64,000 nt of DNA from Caenimonas aquaedulcis (GCF_015831345.1 NZ_JADWYS010000001.1:878118-942117), one strand, 5' to 3'; numbered from the stretch's first letter, positions 39,153-50,075 are shown. Numbers and translations are program-made. Notes: generated by a model not told the origin, from the sequence alone.

Positions 39153-40043
39153 TCAGGCCTTGACGGAGAACAAGACCACCGGCGCGCTCTCGGCTTCGCG
39201 CTCGCAGCCCAGCACGATCTGCCCCTGCCCCACGAGGTAGCACTCGGTGCGGCGCAGCACCAGGGGCTCCACCTGGTTGCCCATGTAGACCCAGGTGCCG
39301 AAGCTGGAGTTGTCGTTGAGCACGTAGTGCCCGCCGCGCCACTCCACGGTGGCATGCACGCGCGACACGCGGGAATCATTGAGCGAGAGCGATGCCGTGG
39401 CCGCCCGGCCCAGCGAAAGCTTCTCGCCGCGGGGCTCCAGGCGCAGCGTCCGGCCCAGCGCGGACATCTCCAGCACCGCATCCTTGCTCGCCTTGAACAT
39501 GGACACGCCCATCACGGTGGCGTCCGCGTCGCGATCCACCTGCCAGTCCACGCGGAATACCTCCGTCGCCTCGTTCTTGCCGCGAAGGTACATCGGGCCG
39601 AGGCTGCGCAGTTGCGACTGCTGCTGGGGCGGCAAGGCGGCGCGAACCCGTTGGGTGGCGAGGATCTGCTCCGCGCCCGCGAGGTCCGCCAGTCGAGCCG
39701 CGCTGTTGACCGCGTCGCCATAGCAGTCGCCGTCGATCTCCACCACTTCGCCGGACTCCACGCCCATCTGCATCTGGATGGGGCTGCCGGTCCCGCCCGC
39801 GTAGACGGGCTTGTCCTGCAGGCGCTTCTGGATGGCGACGCAGGATTCGACCGCGTCGCTTTCCTGCGGGAAGACGACGAAAAGGCCGTCGCCGAGCAGC
39901 TTCACCACGCGGCCGTTGTGCTGCTCAAAGGTCTTGCTGAGAGCGCCGGTGAGTTGGGTGACGAAGCGCCCCGCCGTCTCGTCGCCGAGCCGCTCGAAGA
40001 TGCCGGTGCTGCCGCACAGGTCTGCAAATACGACTGTGGCCAC
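39153..40043 (-). CDS. Class III adenylate/guanylate cyclase with C-terminal FHA domain
   Basis: 296 residues from a GTG at 40043. The cyclase catalytic domain (1 to about 175) shows metal-binding Asp8 (VVFADLCGSTG) and Asp52 (KLLGDGLFVVF), and GDCYGDAVNSAARL of the nucleotide site. An FHA domain follows (about 205-290; LSLGRAATASLSLNDSRVSRVHATV). It probably links cyclic nucleotide synthesis to phospho-Thr binding. No ATG lies between the tRNA-Pro terminator and the domain start, so GTG is the best start, but no SD is visible. Start confidence is moderate. Confidence 0.85.
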   Translation of the reverse strand: MATVVFADLCGSTGIFERLGDETAGRFVTQLTGALSKTFEQHNGRVVKLLGDGLFVVFPQESDAVESCVAIQKRLQDKPVYAGGTGSPIQMQMGVESGEVVEIDGDCYGDAVNSAARLADLAGAEQILATQRVRAALPPQQQSQLRSLGPMYLRGKNEATEVFRVDWQVDRDADATVMGVSMFKASKDAVLEMSALGRTLRLEPRGEKLSLGRAATASLSLNDSRVSRVHATVEWRGGHYVLNDNSSFGTWVYMGNQVEPLVLRRTECYLVGQGQIVLGCEREAESAPVVLFSVKA

Positions 40044-40142
40044 GGGTCGATCAGCGCAAGGCGCCGTTGGCTGGATTGAAGGGCATCGCCCGGATTTTAT
40101 GCATGCACACGATTCGCACAACCTCCACTTGCGGCGCCAAAG

Positions 40143-40176
40143 AAAAAGGGCCAACAGGCTTAAACCTGCTGGCCCT
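40143..40176 (-). terminator. Intrinsic terminator after tRNA-Pro
   Basis: Read on the minus strand, a GGGCCAGCAGG / CCTGTTGGCCC stem (one mismatch) with loop TTTAAG is followed by TTTTTCTTT. It lies 14 nt after the tRNA 3' end. Confidence 0.85.
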
Positions 40177-40189
40177 CGGGATCAATGCG

Positions 40190-40266
40190 TGGTCGGCGTG
40201 GCGGGATTCGAACTCGCGACCCCTTGCACCCCATGCAAGTGCGCTACCAGGCTGCGCTACACGCCG
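40190..40266 (-). tRNA. tRNA-Pro (anticodon GGG)
   Basis: 77 nt including the encoded CCA. Acceptor arms CGGCGTG and CACGCCG pair perfectly, with discriminator A. The D-arm is GCGCAGCCTGGTAGCGC, the anticodon arm is CTTGC-ATGGGGT-GCAAG (loop positions 34-36 GGG, reading CCC/CCU) and the T-arm is GTTCGAATC. It is placed after the MerR gene, the usual neighbour in Burkholderiales. Confidence 0.96.
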
Positions 40267-40309
40267 ACAAGCCAACGAGTATAACCCAGCGCGCGGACGA
40301 CTCCGGCAA

Positions 40310-40759
40310 TCAGTGGGTCGCGGACAGCAGGTCGCGGATTTCGAACAGCTCACGGCGAACGAGCAGCAGTTTCTGCGACACGAGGTCGCGCTCTTCGGGT
40401 GGCGCGCTGTCCTCGAAATCCTCGAAGGACGAATCTTCGACCTCGATGACTTCCACGCCCTCGAGCATCACCTCGCCGGCGCGGCGCTTGTCGCGCTCGA
40501 CCTGCACGAGCTCCTGCAGCTTGTTGCGCGCGCCGCTGATGGTGAAGCCCTGGTCGTAGAGCAGGTCGCGGATGCGGCGGATCATGAGCACCTCGTGGTG
40601 CTGGTAATAACGCCGGTTGCCCCTGCGCTTCATCGGCCGCAGCTGCGTGAACTCCTGCTCCCAATACCGTAGCACGTGAGGCTTGACGCCACACAGGTCG
40701 CTGACTTCGCCGATGGTGAAGTAGCGCTTGGCGGGGATGGCAGGAAGGGCTTTCTCCAT
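40310..40759 (-). CDS. MerR-family transcriptional regulator
   Basis: 149-residue regulator with a MerR helix-turn-helix (YFTIGEVSDLCGVKPHVLRYWEQEF) and the wing RRGNRRYYQHHEVLMIRRIRDLLYDQGF, then a helical dimerisation region without the cysteine cluster of metal sensors. The ATG at 40759 is used; a TTG three codons upstream is weaker. This conserved MerR downstream of ihfA is a standing part of the pheST-ihfA locus in betaproteobacteria; its targets are unknown. Confidence 0.92.
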   Translation of the reverse strand: MEKALPAIPAKRYFTIGEVSDLCGVKPHVLRYWEQEFTQLRPMKRRGNRRYYQHHEVLMIRRIRDLLYDQGFTISGARNKLQELVQVERDKRRAGEVMLEGVEVIEVEDSSFEDFEDSAPPEERDLVSQKLLLVRRELFEIRDLLSATH

Positions 40760-40891
40760 GTAAATCAATGCTGTAGGAGAGAAAGCTACAAGGTTACTCT
40801 AAGTCGCCCCGCCATGCAAAGGCCATTCGCGGGCCTTTTGCCATGTGTTGTTTCGGCTCATCGGGCGGGCAAGCGCCCCGCAGGCTGCGCC

Positions 40892-41260
40892 CTACTCGAC
40901 CGCGATGTCGCCGTTGCCCTGGATCTGTTCCTTGAGCTTGTGGCTGGCGTGGAAGGTGACGACGCGGCGCGCCTGGATCGGGATCGCCTCGCCGGTGCGC
41001 GGGTTGCGCCCGGGACGCGGCGCCTTGGTGCGGATTTGGAAATTGCCGAAGCCGGAGATCTTGACGTCCTGGCCATCGACGAGGCTGTCGGAGATCAGGT
41101 CGAAGAACGCGTCGATCATGTCCTTGGACTCGCGCTTGTTCAGCCCGATCTGCTCGAACAGGAGTTCGGCGAGTTGCGCCTTGGTCAGCGCGGGTGTCTC
41201 CAGGCTTTCGACCGCGAAGTCCATCGCGTCGTCGGAAACGGTTGTCGCAAGCGCGGCCAT
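40892..41260 (-). CDS. ihfA: Integration host factor alpha subunit
   Basis: 122-residue DNABII protein that bends DNA as a heterodimer with IhfB. Core: [56 protein letters not shown] (minor-groove beta-arm with the essential Pro) and [15 protein letters not shown]. About 23 extra N-terminal residues precede the ALTKA core relative to E. coli; the ATG at 41260 follows pheT by 5 bp. An internal ATG at codon 13 would also be possible. Confidence 0.95.
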   Translation of the reverse strand: MAALATTVSDDAMDFAVESLETPALTKAQLAELLFEQIGLNKRESKDMIDAFFDLISDSLVDGQDVKISGFGNFQIRTKAPRPGRNPRTGEAIPIQARRVVTFHASHKLKEQIQGNGDIAVE

Positions 41261-41265
41261 GATGC

Positions 41266-43683
41266 TTATCCCCTCAATCGGCCGCCGACGCGGGCGGCAA
41301 TACGGTCTACCACGGCCTTGACCGCCGCGTCGATTTGCTCGTCGGTCAGTGTGGCTTCGCCACTCGCGAGCGTCAAGCGCACCGCAAGGCTTTTTTCGCC
41401 CAGCGCGAGGCCCGGCGTCGCCTGCTTCGGTTTGTAGACGTCGAACAACATGGCGTCGCGCAGCAACCCGCCCGTGTCGGACGAATGAACGGCGTCCATG
41501 ACGGCGTCGTGCGTCACCGCATCGGCCACGATCACCGCGATATCGCGTTGCGCCGGCTGGAAGCGCGGCACGGGCTGGAAAGCGGGCAGATCGTGCCGCA
41601 TCACGGCGTCGAGGTCGAGCTCGAACAGCACCGGCGCGTGCGCGAATTCCCACTGCTGGCGCCAGCGCGGGTGCAACTCGCCGACGTGCCCGACCAGGAC
41701 GCCGTCCTGCCACACCGAAGCGCACCGTCCCGGGTGCAGCGCGGGATGCTGCGCCGGCTTGAATTGCGCGCGCGCAGGCGTCAGCAGCGATTCGACGTCG
41801 CCCTTGATGTCGTAGAAGTCGACCCCGGACACCTTGCGGCTCCATTGCAGGCCATCGGCATCGCCGTAGGCCAGTCCGGCCACGCGCATCGGCTGCCGGA
41901 TCCCGTGCACGGTGGTGTCGGTGGTCTCGACGCCTGCGTCGCGCGTGAAGACGCGGCCCAGTTCGAAGACGCGGACGCGCTCGGCCTTGCGATCGAGATT
42001 GAACTTCAGCGCCTGCAGGAGCGAGCCGACCAGCGACGAGCGCATCACGCTCATCTGGCTTGCGATGGGGTTCAGCAGCTTGATCGGCTGGGCATTGCCC
42101 GCGAGTTCGCGCTCCCAGCTTTCCTCGACGAAGCTGAAGTTGATTGTCTCCTGGTAGCCCAGGGCGGCCAGCAGGCGACGGACCGCGAACTTGCTGCGCC
42201 GGGATTCGGGCGCCAGGCGGGCGGTGATCGGCGCGAGCGGCGGTATGGTGGGCAGGCGTTCGAAACCGATGATGCGCACCACTTCCTCGATCAGGTCTTC
42301 CTCGATCGCCATGTCGAAGCGATGCGGGGGCGGTGTCACGGTGAGGACGCCCGCCGAGGAACTGACTTCGAGGCCCAGACGCTCCAGCGCGCCCCGGCAC
42401 TGCGCTTCGTCCAGCGGCATGCCGATGACCTTCGCCGCGCGCGTGACGCGCAGCTTCACCGGCTTTCGCTCGGGCAGGCTGAGGACCTGGTCGTCCATCG
42501 GCCCGGGTTCGCCGCCGCAGATGTCCAGGATCAGGCGGGTGATGTGCTCGATGTGTTCCACCGTGAGGCTCGGGTCGACGCCGCGCTCGAATCGGTGGCC
42601 CGCATCGGTGGAGAAGTTGTAGCGGCGCGAGCGGCCCTGGATCGCCTGCGGCCACCAGAACGCGGCCTCGACGTACACGTTGCGCGTCTCGTCGGAGACG
42701 GCCGTCGCGTCGCCGCCCATGATGCCGGCGAGCGACTCCACTTCGCGGTCGTCGGCGATGACACCGACCTCGTCGTCGACGGTGACCGTGTTGCCGTTCA
42801 GCAGCTTGAGCTGCTCGCCCGGCTTGCCCCAGCGCACGTCGAGCGCGCCGTGGATCCTGTCGAAATCGAAGATGTGCGAAGGGCGGCCGTACTCGAACAT
42901 CACGTAGTTGGAGATGTCCACGAGTGCCGTGACGCTGCGCTGGCCGCAGCGCGCGAGCCGGTCCACCATCCAGGCGGGTGTCTTCGCCTTCGTGTTCACG
43001 TTGCGCACGACGCGCCCGGAGAAACGTCCGCACAGGTCGGGCGCGGAGACCTTGACCTTCAGCTTCGCGCCATTGGCCGCCGGCACCGGAGGAAACGCCG
43101 GCGTCTGGAGCGGGGCGCCCGTCAGTGCGGAGAGCTCGCGCGCCACGCCGTACACGCTCAGCGCATGCGCGAGGTTCGGCGTGAGCTTGAGCGTGAACAG
43201 CGTGTCGTCCAGGTGCAGCACCTCGCGAACGTCGGCGCCGATGGGCGCATCGGCCGCGAGTTCGAGCAGGCCCGCGTGGTCCTCGCTCAGCTTCAGTTCG
43301 CGCGCGGAGCACAGCATGCCCTGGCTTTCCACGCCGCGCAGCTTGCCCAGCTTGATGAGGAAGGGCTGGCCGTCGTCGCCGGGCGGCAGCTCCGCGCCGA
43401 CGAGGGCGCAGGGCACGCGGATGCCCGCACGCGCGTTCGGTGCGCCGCAGACGATGTTGAGCAACGCGCCCTGCCCCACGTCCACCTGGCACACGCGCAG
43501 GCGGTCCGCGCCGGGGTGCTGCACGGCTTCCTTGATCTCGCCCACCACGATCTTGCTGAAAGGCGGCGCGGCGGGGCGCAGGTCCTCGACCTCGAGGCCG
43601 CCCATGGTGAGCGTGTCGGCGAGTTGTTGGGTGGTCAGCGGCGGGTTGCAGAACTCGCGCAGCCAGGACTCGGGAAATTGCAT
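41266..43683 (-). CDS. pheT: Phenylalanine-tRNA ligase beta subunit
   Basis: 805 residues, with an N-terminal tRNA-binding (EMAP-like) domain (about 40-150), B3/B4 editing domain, B5 DNA-binding-like domain and C-terminal ferredoxin-fold anticodon-binding domain (about 710-805; [19 protein letters not shown]). Starts [20 protein letters not shown], as normal. Forms the alpha2-beta2 enzyme with PheS, 18 bp upstream. Length is usual for proteobacteria. Confidence 0.96.
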   Translation of the reverse strand: MQFPESWLREFCNPPLTTQQLADTLTMGGLEVEDLRPAAPPFSKIVVGEIKEAVQHPGADRLRVCQVDVGQGALLNIVCGAPNARAGIRVPCALVGAELPPGDDGQPFLIKLGKLRGVESQGMLCSARELKLSEDHAGLLELAADAPIGADVREVLHLDDTLFTLKLTPNLAHALSVYGVARELSALTGAPLQTPAFPPVPAANGAKLKVKVSAPDLCGRFSGRVVRNVNTKAKTPAWMVDRLARCGQRSVTALVDISNYVMFEYGRPSHIFDFDRIHGALDVRWGKPGEQLKLLNGNTVTVDDEVGVIADDREVESLAGIMGGDATAVSDETRNVYVEAAFWWPQAIQGRSRRYNFSTDAGHRFERGVDPSLTVEHIEHITRLILDICGGEPGPMDDQVLSLPERKPVKLRVTRAAKVIGMPLDEAQCRGALERLGLEVSSSAGVLTVTPPPHRFDMAIEEDLIEEVVRIIGFERLPTIPPLAPITARLAPESRRSKFAVRRLLAALGYQETINFSFVEESWERELAGNAQPIKLLNPIASQMSVMRSSLVGSLLQALKFNLDRKAERVRVFELGRVFTRDAGVETTDTTVHGIRQPMRVAGLAYGDADGLQWSRKVSGVDFYDIKGDVESLLTPARAQFKPAQHPALHPGRCASVWQDGVLVGHVGELHPRWRQQWEFAHAPVLFELDLDAVMRHDLPAFQPVPRFQPAQRDIAVIVADAVTHDAVMDAVHSSDTGGLLRDAMLFDVYKPKQATPGLALGEKSLAVRLTLASGEATLTDEQIDAAVKAVVDRIAARVGGRLRG

Positions 43684-43701
43684 GTTGCCTAGACGTGAGG
43701 G

Positions 43702-44760
43702 TTAGCGGAACTGGCGCAGGAAGCGGATGTCGCCGTCGAAGAACAGGCGCAGGTCGTTCACCCCGTAGCGCAGCATCGTGAGGCGATCCGGGCCCATGCC
43801 GAAGGCAAAGCCGATGTACTTCTCGGGATCGAGCCCCATGTTGCGCACGACCGTGGGATGGACCTGCCCCGAGCCCGCGACCTCGAGCCATTTCCCGGCG
43901 AGCGGGCCGCTCTGGAACTGGATGTCGATCTCGGCGCTCGGCTCGGTGAACGGGAAGAAGCTCGGCCTGAAACGAAGTGCCAGGTCATCGCTCTCGAAAA
44001 ACGTGCGGCAGAAGTCGGTGAAGACGACCTTCAGGTCCTTGAAACTGACGTTCTCGCCCAGCCACAGGCCTTCGCACTGGTGGAACATGGGCGAGTGCGT
44101 GGCGTCGCTGTCGACGCGGTACGTGCGACCGGGGGCGATCACGCGGATCTCGGGCATGGCACCGCCCTGCTTGACTCGCTCCGCGTACTTCTTGATGTGC
44201 GCATGCGCGTAGCGCACCTGCATCGGGCTCGTATGCGGGCGCAGGTTGTAGTGAATGCCGTCGTTGCCCTGGATGTCGACGTAGAAGGTGTCCTGCATCG
44301 AACGCGCGGGATGGTTCGGCGGATTGTTGAGCGACGTGAAGCTATGCCAGTCGCTCTCGATCTCCGGGCCGTCGGCGACGTCGAAGCCCATGCTCGCGAA
44401 GATCAGCTCGATGCGCTCCAGCGTGAGGCTCACGGGGTGCAGGCCCCCGGGTTCCCGCGCGCGGCCGGGCAGGGAGACGTCCAGCGCTTCCGCCTTGAGC
44501 TGCGCGTCGAGCTCGGCGTCGGCCAGCGCCTGGCGGCGCTCGTTCAGCGCCGCTTCGATCGCCTGCTTGGCGGCGTTGATCGCGGCGCCGCGCGACTTCT
44601 TCTCCTCCACGCTGAGCGCGGCCATGCCCTTCATCAGCTCGGTGATGCGGCCGGACTTGCCGGTGAAGAGCGCCTTGGCGTTCTCGAGGTCGGCAGGGGT
44701 CGCGGCCTGTCCGAAGGCCTGGCGCGCGGAGTCGACGATGGAATCCAGATCTGTGGTCAT
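43702..44760 (-). CDS. pheS: Phenylalanine-tRNA ligase alpha subunit
   Basis: 352-residue class II synthetase subunit: N-terminal coiled-coil (about 1-95), motif 1 region ([15 protein letters not shown]), motif 2 ([22 protein letters not shown]) and motif 3 ([21 protein letters not shown]). The ATG at 44760 fits the family N-terminus. It stands 6 nt after a U8 tract and shows no Shine-Dalgarno, because the preceding 35 nt are an intrinsic-terminator hairpin (44767-44804); regulation there is likely. Confidence 0.96.
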   Translation of the reverse strand: MTTDLDSIVDSARQAFGQAATPADLENAKALFTGKSGRITELMKGMAALSVEEKKSRGAAINAAKQAIEAALNERRQALADAELDAQLKAEALDVSLPGRAREPGGLHPVSLTLERIELIFASMGFDVADGPEIESDWHSFTSLNNPPNHPARSMQDTFYVDIQGNDGIHYNLRPHTSPMQVRYAHAHIKKYAERVKQGGAMPEIRVIAPGRTYRVDSDATHSPMFHQCEGLWLGENVSFKDLKVVFTDFCRTFFESDDLALRFRPSFFPFTEPSAEIDIQFQSGPLAGKWLEVAGSGQVHPTVVRNMGLDPEKYIGFAFGMGPDRLTMLRYGVNDLRLFFDGDIRFLRQFR

Positions 44761-44766
44761 AGAAGC

Positions 44767-44804
44767 AAAAAAAACAGGGCTAGAGCCTGTGGCCCTAGCC
44801 CTGT
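44767..44804 (-). terminator. Intrinsic terminator/attenuator between rplT and pheS
   Basis: On the minus strand ACAGGGCTAG and CTAGCCCTGT form a perfect 10-bp stem with an 11-nt loop, followed by T8. The T-run ends 6 nt before the pheS ATG. It may terminate most infC-rpmI-rplT transcripts, with read-through into pheST. Confidence 0.85.
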
Positions 44805-44834
44805 CTTGGTTGGTGGCACCGGTGCGCCGTGAAC

Positions 44835-45194
44835 TCAAGCAGCCAGCTTGGCCTTGACTTGTTCCACGATGCCCGCAAAAGCAGCCTTGTCGTGCACGGC
44901 GATATCGGCGAGGACCTTGCGGTCGATCTCGATGCCGGCCTTGCGGATGCCATTGGCGAACTGGCTGTACGTCAGGCCGCACTCACGGGCTGCCGCGTTG
45001 ATACGCGCGATCCAGAGCTGGCGGAAGACGCGCTTCTTGGTGCGGCGATCACGGTAGGCATATTGCCCGGCCTTCATCACCGCTTCTTTGGCGATCCGGA
45101 ATACGTTGCCGCGGCGGCCGCGGAAGCCCTTGGCGAGGGCGAGAACTTTTTTGTGGCGGGCGCGAGCCGTGACACCACGTTTGACGCGAGGCAT
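44835..45194 (-). CDS. rplT: Ribosomal protein bL20
   Basis: 119 residues, [20 protein letters not shown]; the basic N-terminal RNA-binding arm and C-terminal globular domain are typical. bL20 assembles early on 23S rRNA and is a translational repressor of its operon in several bacteria. Located 26 bp after rpmI; followed by a terminator before pheS. Confidence 0.97.
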   Translation of the reverse strand: MPRVKRGVTARARHKKVLALAKGFRGRRGNVFRIAKEAVMKAGQYAYRDRRTKKRVFRQLWIARINAAARECGLTYSQFANGIRKAGIEIDRKVLADIAVHDKAAFAGIVEQVKAKLAA

Positions 45195-45220
45195 GTGTTT
45201 TCTCCTTGTTCGTCTGGGTG

Positions 45221-45424
45221 TTACAGGCCGGCGAACGGCAGCATCTGCGCCATGTGACCCATATTGGTCTCATGGACGGCCGTCGGGCCGCGCAGGTGGC
45301 GCTTGTTCTTGGTGGACTTTTTCGTCAGGATGTGACGCTTGAAAGCCTGGCCGCGCTTGACGGTTCCACCGGGACGAACGCGGAAGCGCTTTTTCGCCCC
45401 GCTCTTGGTCTTCATCTTGGGCAT
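45221..45424 (-). CDS. rpmI: Ribosomal protein bL35
   Basis: 67 residues, [20 protein letters not shown] to [11 protein letters not shown]. The ATG at 45424 is 7 nt from AAGGAG, whereas the ATG at 45430 is too close to it, which decides the start. Lies in infC-rpmI-rplT order. Confidence 0.97.
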   Translation of the reverse strand: MPKMKTKSGAKKRFRVRPGGTVKRGQAFKRHILTKKSTKNKRHLRGPTAVHETNMGHMAQMLPFAGL

Positions 45425-45503
45425 TTGCATGCTCCTTTTACTTTGTGCTCGTGAGGCGTCGCGGAGACTGATCCGCGCCTTGTAGGCCCCGAGACACTTG
45501 TTT

Positions 45504-45569
45504 GGAAAGCCCGTTTCCGGGCTCTCCGCTCAATACCCCCGAAGGGGCGTTGATCCACTCCCGAAGGAG
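45504..45569 (-). promoter_or_regulatory. Three-hairpin leader between infC and rpmI
   Basis: The 153-bp gap carries three stem-loops: 45504-45527 (9 of 10 bp paired, GAAA loop on the minus strand), about 45535-45547 (CCCCC/GGGGG) and 45558-45569 (CTCC/GGAG with TTCG-type loop). This position hosts the L20 autoregulatory RNA in other bacteria; a similar role is possible. Confidence 0.4.
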
Positions 45570-45577
45570 TTCGATTC

Positions 45578-46171
45578 TTAAGCCGAAGCGCCCTGCGGTG
45601 CTTCGGCGGCGGGTTTCACCGCCACTTTCTTCTTGCCCGGCGCGATCATCATGATCATCTGCCGGCCTTCCAGGCGCGGGAACTGCTCCACGATGATCAG
45701 GTCGGCGAGCTCGTCGCGGATCTTGTTCAACAGGGCCATTCCCAATTCCTGGTGCGTGATCTCACGGCCGCGGAACCGCAGCGTGATCTTGCACTTGTCG
45801 CCTTCGGCCAGGAAGCGCCGGATATTGCGCATCTTGATGTTGTAGTCACCGTCGTCGGTGCCCGGCCGGAATTTGACTTCCTTGATTTCGATGACCGTCT
45901 GCTTGGCTTTCGCTTCCGCCGCCTTCTTCTGCTCCTGGTACTTGAACTTGCCGTAGTCCATCAAGCGGCAAACCGGGGGGTTCGCCGTGGCGGCAATTTC
46001 GACCAGGTCCACATCCAGCTCCCCTGCCATGCGCAGGGCTTCCGCCAGGCTGACGATGCCCAGGGGTTCGTTCTCGGGGCCGGAGAGGCGTACTTCCGGG
46101 GCCATGATTTCCCGGTTCAGGCGGTGTTTGCGTTCCTCGCGGTGGCGACGGTCGCGAAATTCAGTAGCGAT
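45578..46171 (-). CDS. infC: Translation initiation factor IF-3, rare ATC start
   Basis: 197 residues starting I(M)[20 protein letters not shown], then [17 protein letters not shown] of the N-domain, the linker [13 protein letters not shown] and the C-domain [20 protein letters not shown]. The first ATG (46105) would remove 22 conserved residues. The codon at the true start is ATC, preceded by GAAGGA with 8-9 nt spacing. A non-AUG start discriminated by IF-3 itself is the known autoregulation device of infC. Between thrS (85 bp upstream) and rpmI. Confidence 0.93.
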   Translation of the reverse strand: MATEFRDRRHREERKHRLNREIMAPEVRLSGPENEPLGIVSLAEALRMAGELDVDLVEIAATANPPVCRLMDYGKFKYQEQKKAAEAKAKQTVIEIKEVKFRPGTDDGDYNIKMRNIRRFLAEGDKCKITLRFRGREITHQELGMALLNKIRDELADLIIVEQFPRLEGRQMIMMIAPGKKKVAVKPAAEAPQGASA

Positions 46172-46256
46172 GGTTCAAATCCTTCAAATCGATGCTATCC
46201 AATTGATAGCGAAACTGCCTTGGTACGCGCCGGCAAGCGGTGAACTCAGGGTGAAC

Positions 46257-48164
46257 TCATTGCTTGTTTCGGATGTCCTGGGCGATTCTTTCGGAAAATT
46301 CGGCCAAGGTCATCACGCCGAGGTCCTGGTTGCCCCGGGCGCGCACCGCGACAGAGCCGGCTGCCCGCTCCTTGTCACCCACGACGAGGATATAGGGAAG
46401 CTTCTGCAACGCGTGCTCCCGTATTTTATACGTAATTTTCTCGTTGCGCAGGTCCTGCTCAACCCTAAGCCCTTGATTTTGCAGCGTTTTGACCACTTCC
46501 CGGGCGTAGTCGGCCTGCGAGTCCGTGATATTGAGCACGGCCACCTGGACGGGTGCCAGCCAGGCGGGCAACGCGCCCGCGTGGTGCTCGATGAGCATGC
46601 CGATGAATCGCTCCAGGCTGCCGACGATGGCGCGGTGCAGCATGACGGGGTGCGCCCGGCCGCTCGTTTCCGTCACGTACTCCCCGCCCAGGCGCTCGGC
46701 CGTGTTGAAGTCCACCTGCATCGTCCCGCACTGCCACTGGCGGCCCAGCGCGTCCTTGAGCGTGTATTCGATCTTCGGGCCGTAGAAGGCCCCGTCGCCC
46801 GGCGACACGACGAAGTCCACGCCGGAGCGCCGCAGCGCTTCCATGACCGCATGCTCGGCCTTGTCCCACAGCTCATCGGAGCCGACGCGGTTTTCGGGCC
46901 GCGTGGCGACCTTGTAGAGGATGTCGTTGAAGCCGAAATCCTTGTAGACCGCCTGCAGCTGGGCCGTGTAGTTGACGCACTCCTCCAGGATCTGGTCTTC
47001 CGTGCAGAAGATGTGACCGTCGTCCTGCGTGAAGCCGCGCACCCGCATGATCCCGTGCAGCGCGCCGGACGGCTCGTTGCGGTGGCACTGGCCGAATTCC
47101 CCGAAGCGCACCGGCAGGTCCCGGTAGCTCTTGATGCCGTGCTTGAAGATCAGCACGTGGCCCGGGCAGTTCATCGGCTTGAGCGCGTATTCGCGCTTTT
47201 CGCTCTCCGTCGTGAACATGTTCTCGCGGTAGTTCTGCCAGTGCCCCGTCTTCTCCCACAGGCTCTTGTCCAGGATCTGCGGGCCCTTGACCTCCTGGTA
47301 GCCCGTGCTGCGGTAGACCTGCCGCATGTACTGCTCGACGGCCTGCCAAATCGCCCAACCCTTGGGGTGCCAGAACACGACACCCGGCGCGACGTCGTCG
47401 ATGTGGAACAGGTCGAGCTCGCGGCCGAGCTTGCGGTGGTCGCGCTTCTCGGCTTCCTCGAGCATCGTGAGGTACTGCTGCAGTTCGTCCTTGCTGGCCC
47501 ACGCCGTACCGTAGATGCGCTGCAGCATCTCGTTGCGATGGTCGCCGCGCCAGTAGGCGCCGGCCACCTTCATGAGCTTGAAGAACTTGAGCTTGCCCGT
47601 GCTCGGCACGTGCGGGCCGCGGCACAGGTCCTCGAAGGCGCCTTCTCGGTACAGCGACACGTCCTCGCCCTGCGGGATGCTGCCGATGATCTCGGCCTTG
47701 TAATGCTCGCCCATGCTCTTGAAATGCGCGACGGCTTCGTCGCGCGGCAGCACGCGCCGCGTCACCGGCTCGTCCTTCGCGGCGAGTTCGCCCATGCGCT
47801 TTTCGATCGCGACGAGGTCTTCGGGCGTGAACGGGCGCTTGTACGAGAAGTCGTAGAAAAAGCCGTTGTCGATCACCGGGCCGATGGTCACCTGCGCCTC
47901 CGGGAACAGCTCCTTCACCGCGTAGGCGAGCAGGTGGGCCGTCGAGTGGCGGATCACGTCCAGGCCCTCGGGGTCCTTGGCCGTGACGATGGAGACGGCG
48001 CTGTCCTTGGCGATCGTGAAGCTGGTGTCGACGACCTTGCCGTCGACCTTGCCGGCGAGCGCGGCCTTGGCGAGGCCGGCGCCGATGGAAGCGGCGACCT
48101 CGGCGACCGTGACCGGGCCGGGATATTCGCGTTTGGAACCGTCGGGAAGCGTGACTTGGATCAT
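46257..48164 (-). CDS. thrS: Threonine-tRNA ligase
   Basis: 635 residues: TGS domain (1 to about 61, [20 protein letters not shown]), editing domain with [16 protein letters not shown] (HxxxH) and [18 protein letters not shown], class II catalytic core with Zn ligands (MNCPGH), [26 protein letters not shown] and [15 protein letters not shown] (motif 3), and C-terminal anticodon-binding domain. First gene of thrS-infC-rpmI-rplT. Upstream lies a threonine-rich leader peptide and a terminator hairpin, so expression probably responds to charged tRNA-Thr. Confidence 0.97.
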   Translation of the reverse strand: MIQVTLPDGSKREYPGPVTVAEVAASIGAGLAKAALAGKVDGKVVDTSFTIAKDSAVSIVTAKDPEGLDVIRHSTAHLLAYAVKELFPEAQVTIGPVIDNGFFYDFSYKRPFTPEDLVAIEKRMGELAAKDEPVTRRVLPRDEAVAHFKSMGEHYKAEIIGSIPQGEDVSLYREGAFEDLCRGPHVPSTGKLKFFKLMKVAGAYWRGDHRNEMLQRIYGTAWASKDELQQYLTMLEEAEKRDHRKLGRELDLFHIDDVAPGVVFWHPKGWAIWQAVEQYMRQVYRSTGYQEVKGPQILDKSLWEKTGHWQNYRENMFTTESEKREYALKPMNCPGHVLIFKHGIKSYRDLPVRFGEFGQCHRNEPSGALHGIMRVRGFTQDDGHIFCTEDQILEECVNYTAQLQAVYKDFGFNDILYKVATRPENRVGSDELWDKAEHAVMEALRRSGVDFVVSPGDGAFYGPKIEYTLKDALGRQWQCGTMQVDFNTAERLGGEYVTETSGRAHPVMLHRAIVGSLERFIGMLIEHHAGALPAWLAPVQVAVLNITDSQADYAREVVKTLQNQGLRVEQDLRNEKITYKIREHALQKLPYILVVGDKERAAGSVAVRARGNQDLGVMTLAEFSERIAQDIRNKQ

Positions 48165-48186
48165 GGTGATGTGGAAATCGGGAAAC

Positions 48187-48213
48187 AAAAAAGCGCGGTC
48201 GTGAGCCGCGCTT
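48187..48213 (-). terminator. thrS: Attenuator hairpin in the thrS leader
   Basis: On the minus strand AAGCGCGG, 7-nt loop, CCGCGCTT forms a perfect 8-bp stem followed by T6. It is located 46 nt after the leader-peptide stop and 22 nt before the thrS start. Confidence 0.8.
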
Positions 48214-48258
48214 GATTGGGATGCTTCGAAGAGCTCAGTGCACGCGACTACGCGACCA

Positions 48259-48300
48259 TCAAAGGGTCGTGGAACCTTCCAGGGTAGTTCGCGGTGTCAT
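48259..48300 (-). CDS. thrS leader peptide [13 protein letters not shown]
   Basis: 13-codon frame ATG...TGA encoding [13 protein letters not shown], with five Thr codons (ACA, ACT, ACC, ACG, ACC), far above expectation. AAAGG lies about 10 nt before its ATG. The last Thr codons (ACG ACC) fall in an arm (CGACC) able to pair with GGTCG just after the stop. A further segment, AGTCGCGT (about 48240-48247), can pair with the 5' arm of the terminator. This is the arrangement of amino-acid-biosynthetic and aminoacyl-tRNA-synthetase attenuators. Translation has not been shown; the call is from sequence. Confidence 0.7.
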   Translation of the reverse strand: MTPRTTLEGSTTL

Positions 48301-48354
48301 AACCAGGGTGCCTTTCTCGCTCTTGCTGCCATTGACGCAATGGATGCGCCGATT

Positions 48355-48549
48355 CTAACCCGCGGTGACGAAACCCGTGCCGCCGCAGCGCGTACAGGGG
48401 GTGATCACCGTCTGCTTCTCGACCTCGAAATTCTCGTTGATGTTCTCGCTGTCGATGCGCAGCTCGCCCGTCCCGCCGCAATCCGGGCACTTGGCCTGGC
48501 TGAGCTTGGAGGCGTCGAACACGCCCGTCTTCTCGTTGTCTGCGCTCAT
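48355..48549 (-). CDS. Small DnaJ-type zinc-ribbon protein
   Basis: 64 residues from ATG 48549: MSADNEKTGVFDASKLSQAK, then two CxxCxGxG repeats (CPDCGGTGELR and CTRCGGTGFVT) as in the zinc-binding domain of DnaJ. No J-domain is present. It probably binds one zinc ion and may modulate chaperones or nucleic acids; function unknown. It is transcribed towards the thrS leader. Confidence 0.8.
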   Translation of the reverse strand: MSADNEKTGVFDASKLSQAKCPDCGGTGELRIDSENINENFEVEKQTVITPCTRCGGTGFVTAG

Positions 48550-48626
48550 GGGGCCCGCCCGTCTCCTGTGGATGTGTGCGTACTCTAGCGGCCAGCCCCA
48601 ACGGCGGCAAGCGGGCCGCACCCAAG

Positions 48627-48653
48627 AGAAACGGCCCCGAAGGGCCGTTTCTC
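48627..48653. terminator. Terminator-like hairpin downstream of aceA
   Basis: GAAACGGCCC, loop CGAA, GGGCCGTTTC forms a perfect 10-bp stem 20 bp after the aceA stop. The minus-strand tail TTTCTCTT is only moderately U-rich. Confidence 0.7.
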
Positions 48654-48671
48654 ACAGATTCGCCACAGGCG

Positions 48672-49997
<1,326 letters not shown>

Positions 49998-50075
49998 GTT
50001 CACTCCAGAAGGTTGATGGAAAACCGGTGCGGCGACGGTGCCATGCAAGCCCGATGCCGATGGATGAACTGTAAG

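Noticed and set aside
38032-40043. Type VI secretion system locus
   Set aside because: Only a TagH-like FHA protein and a kinase are present; no Tss structural genes occur in the window.
40769-40891. Strong terminator after ihfA
   Set aside because: A GGCC-containing stem is present (about 40816-40839) but the flanking T-run is short on the minus strand, so it was not listed as a feature.
44761-44834. Phenylalanine-rich leader peptide for pheST as in E. coli pheM
   Set aside because: No short frame rich in Phe codons is found between rplT and the hairpin.
46105-46105. infC start at the first ATG
   Set aside because: It would delete 22 conserved N-terminal residues; an ATC with SD upstream restores the family length.
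48248-48655. Minus-strand frame across the thrS leader and zinc-ribbon gene
   Set aside because: Arg/His-rich shadow without homology; the zinc-ribbon gene occupies another frame with clear CxxCxGxG motifs.
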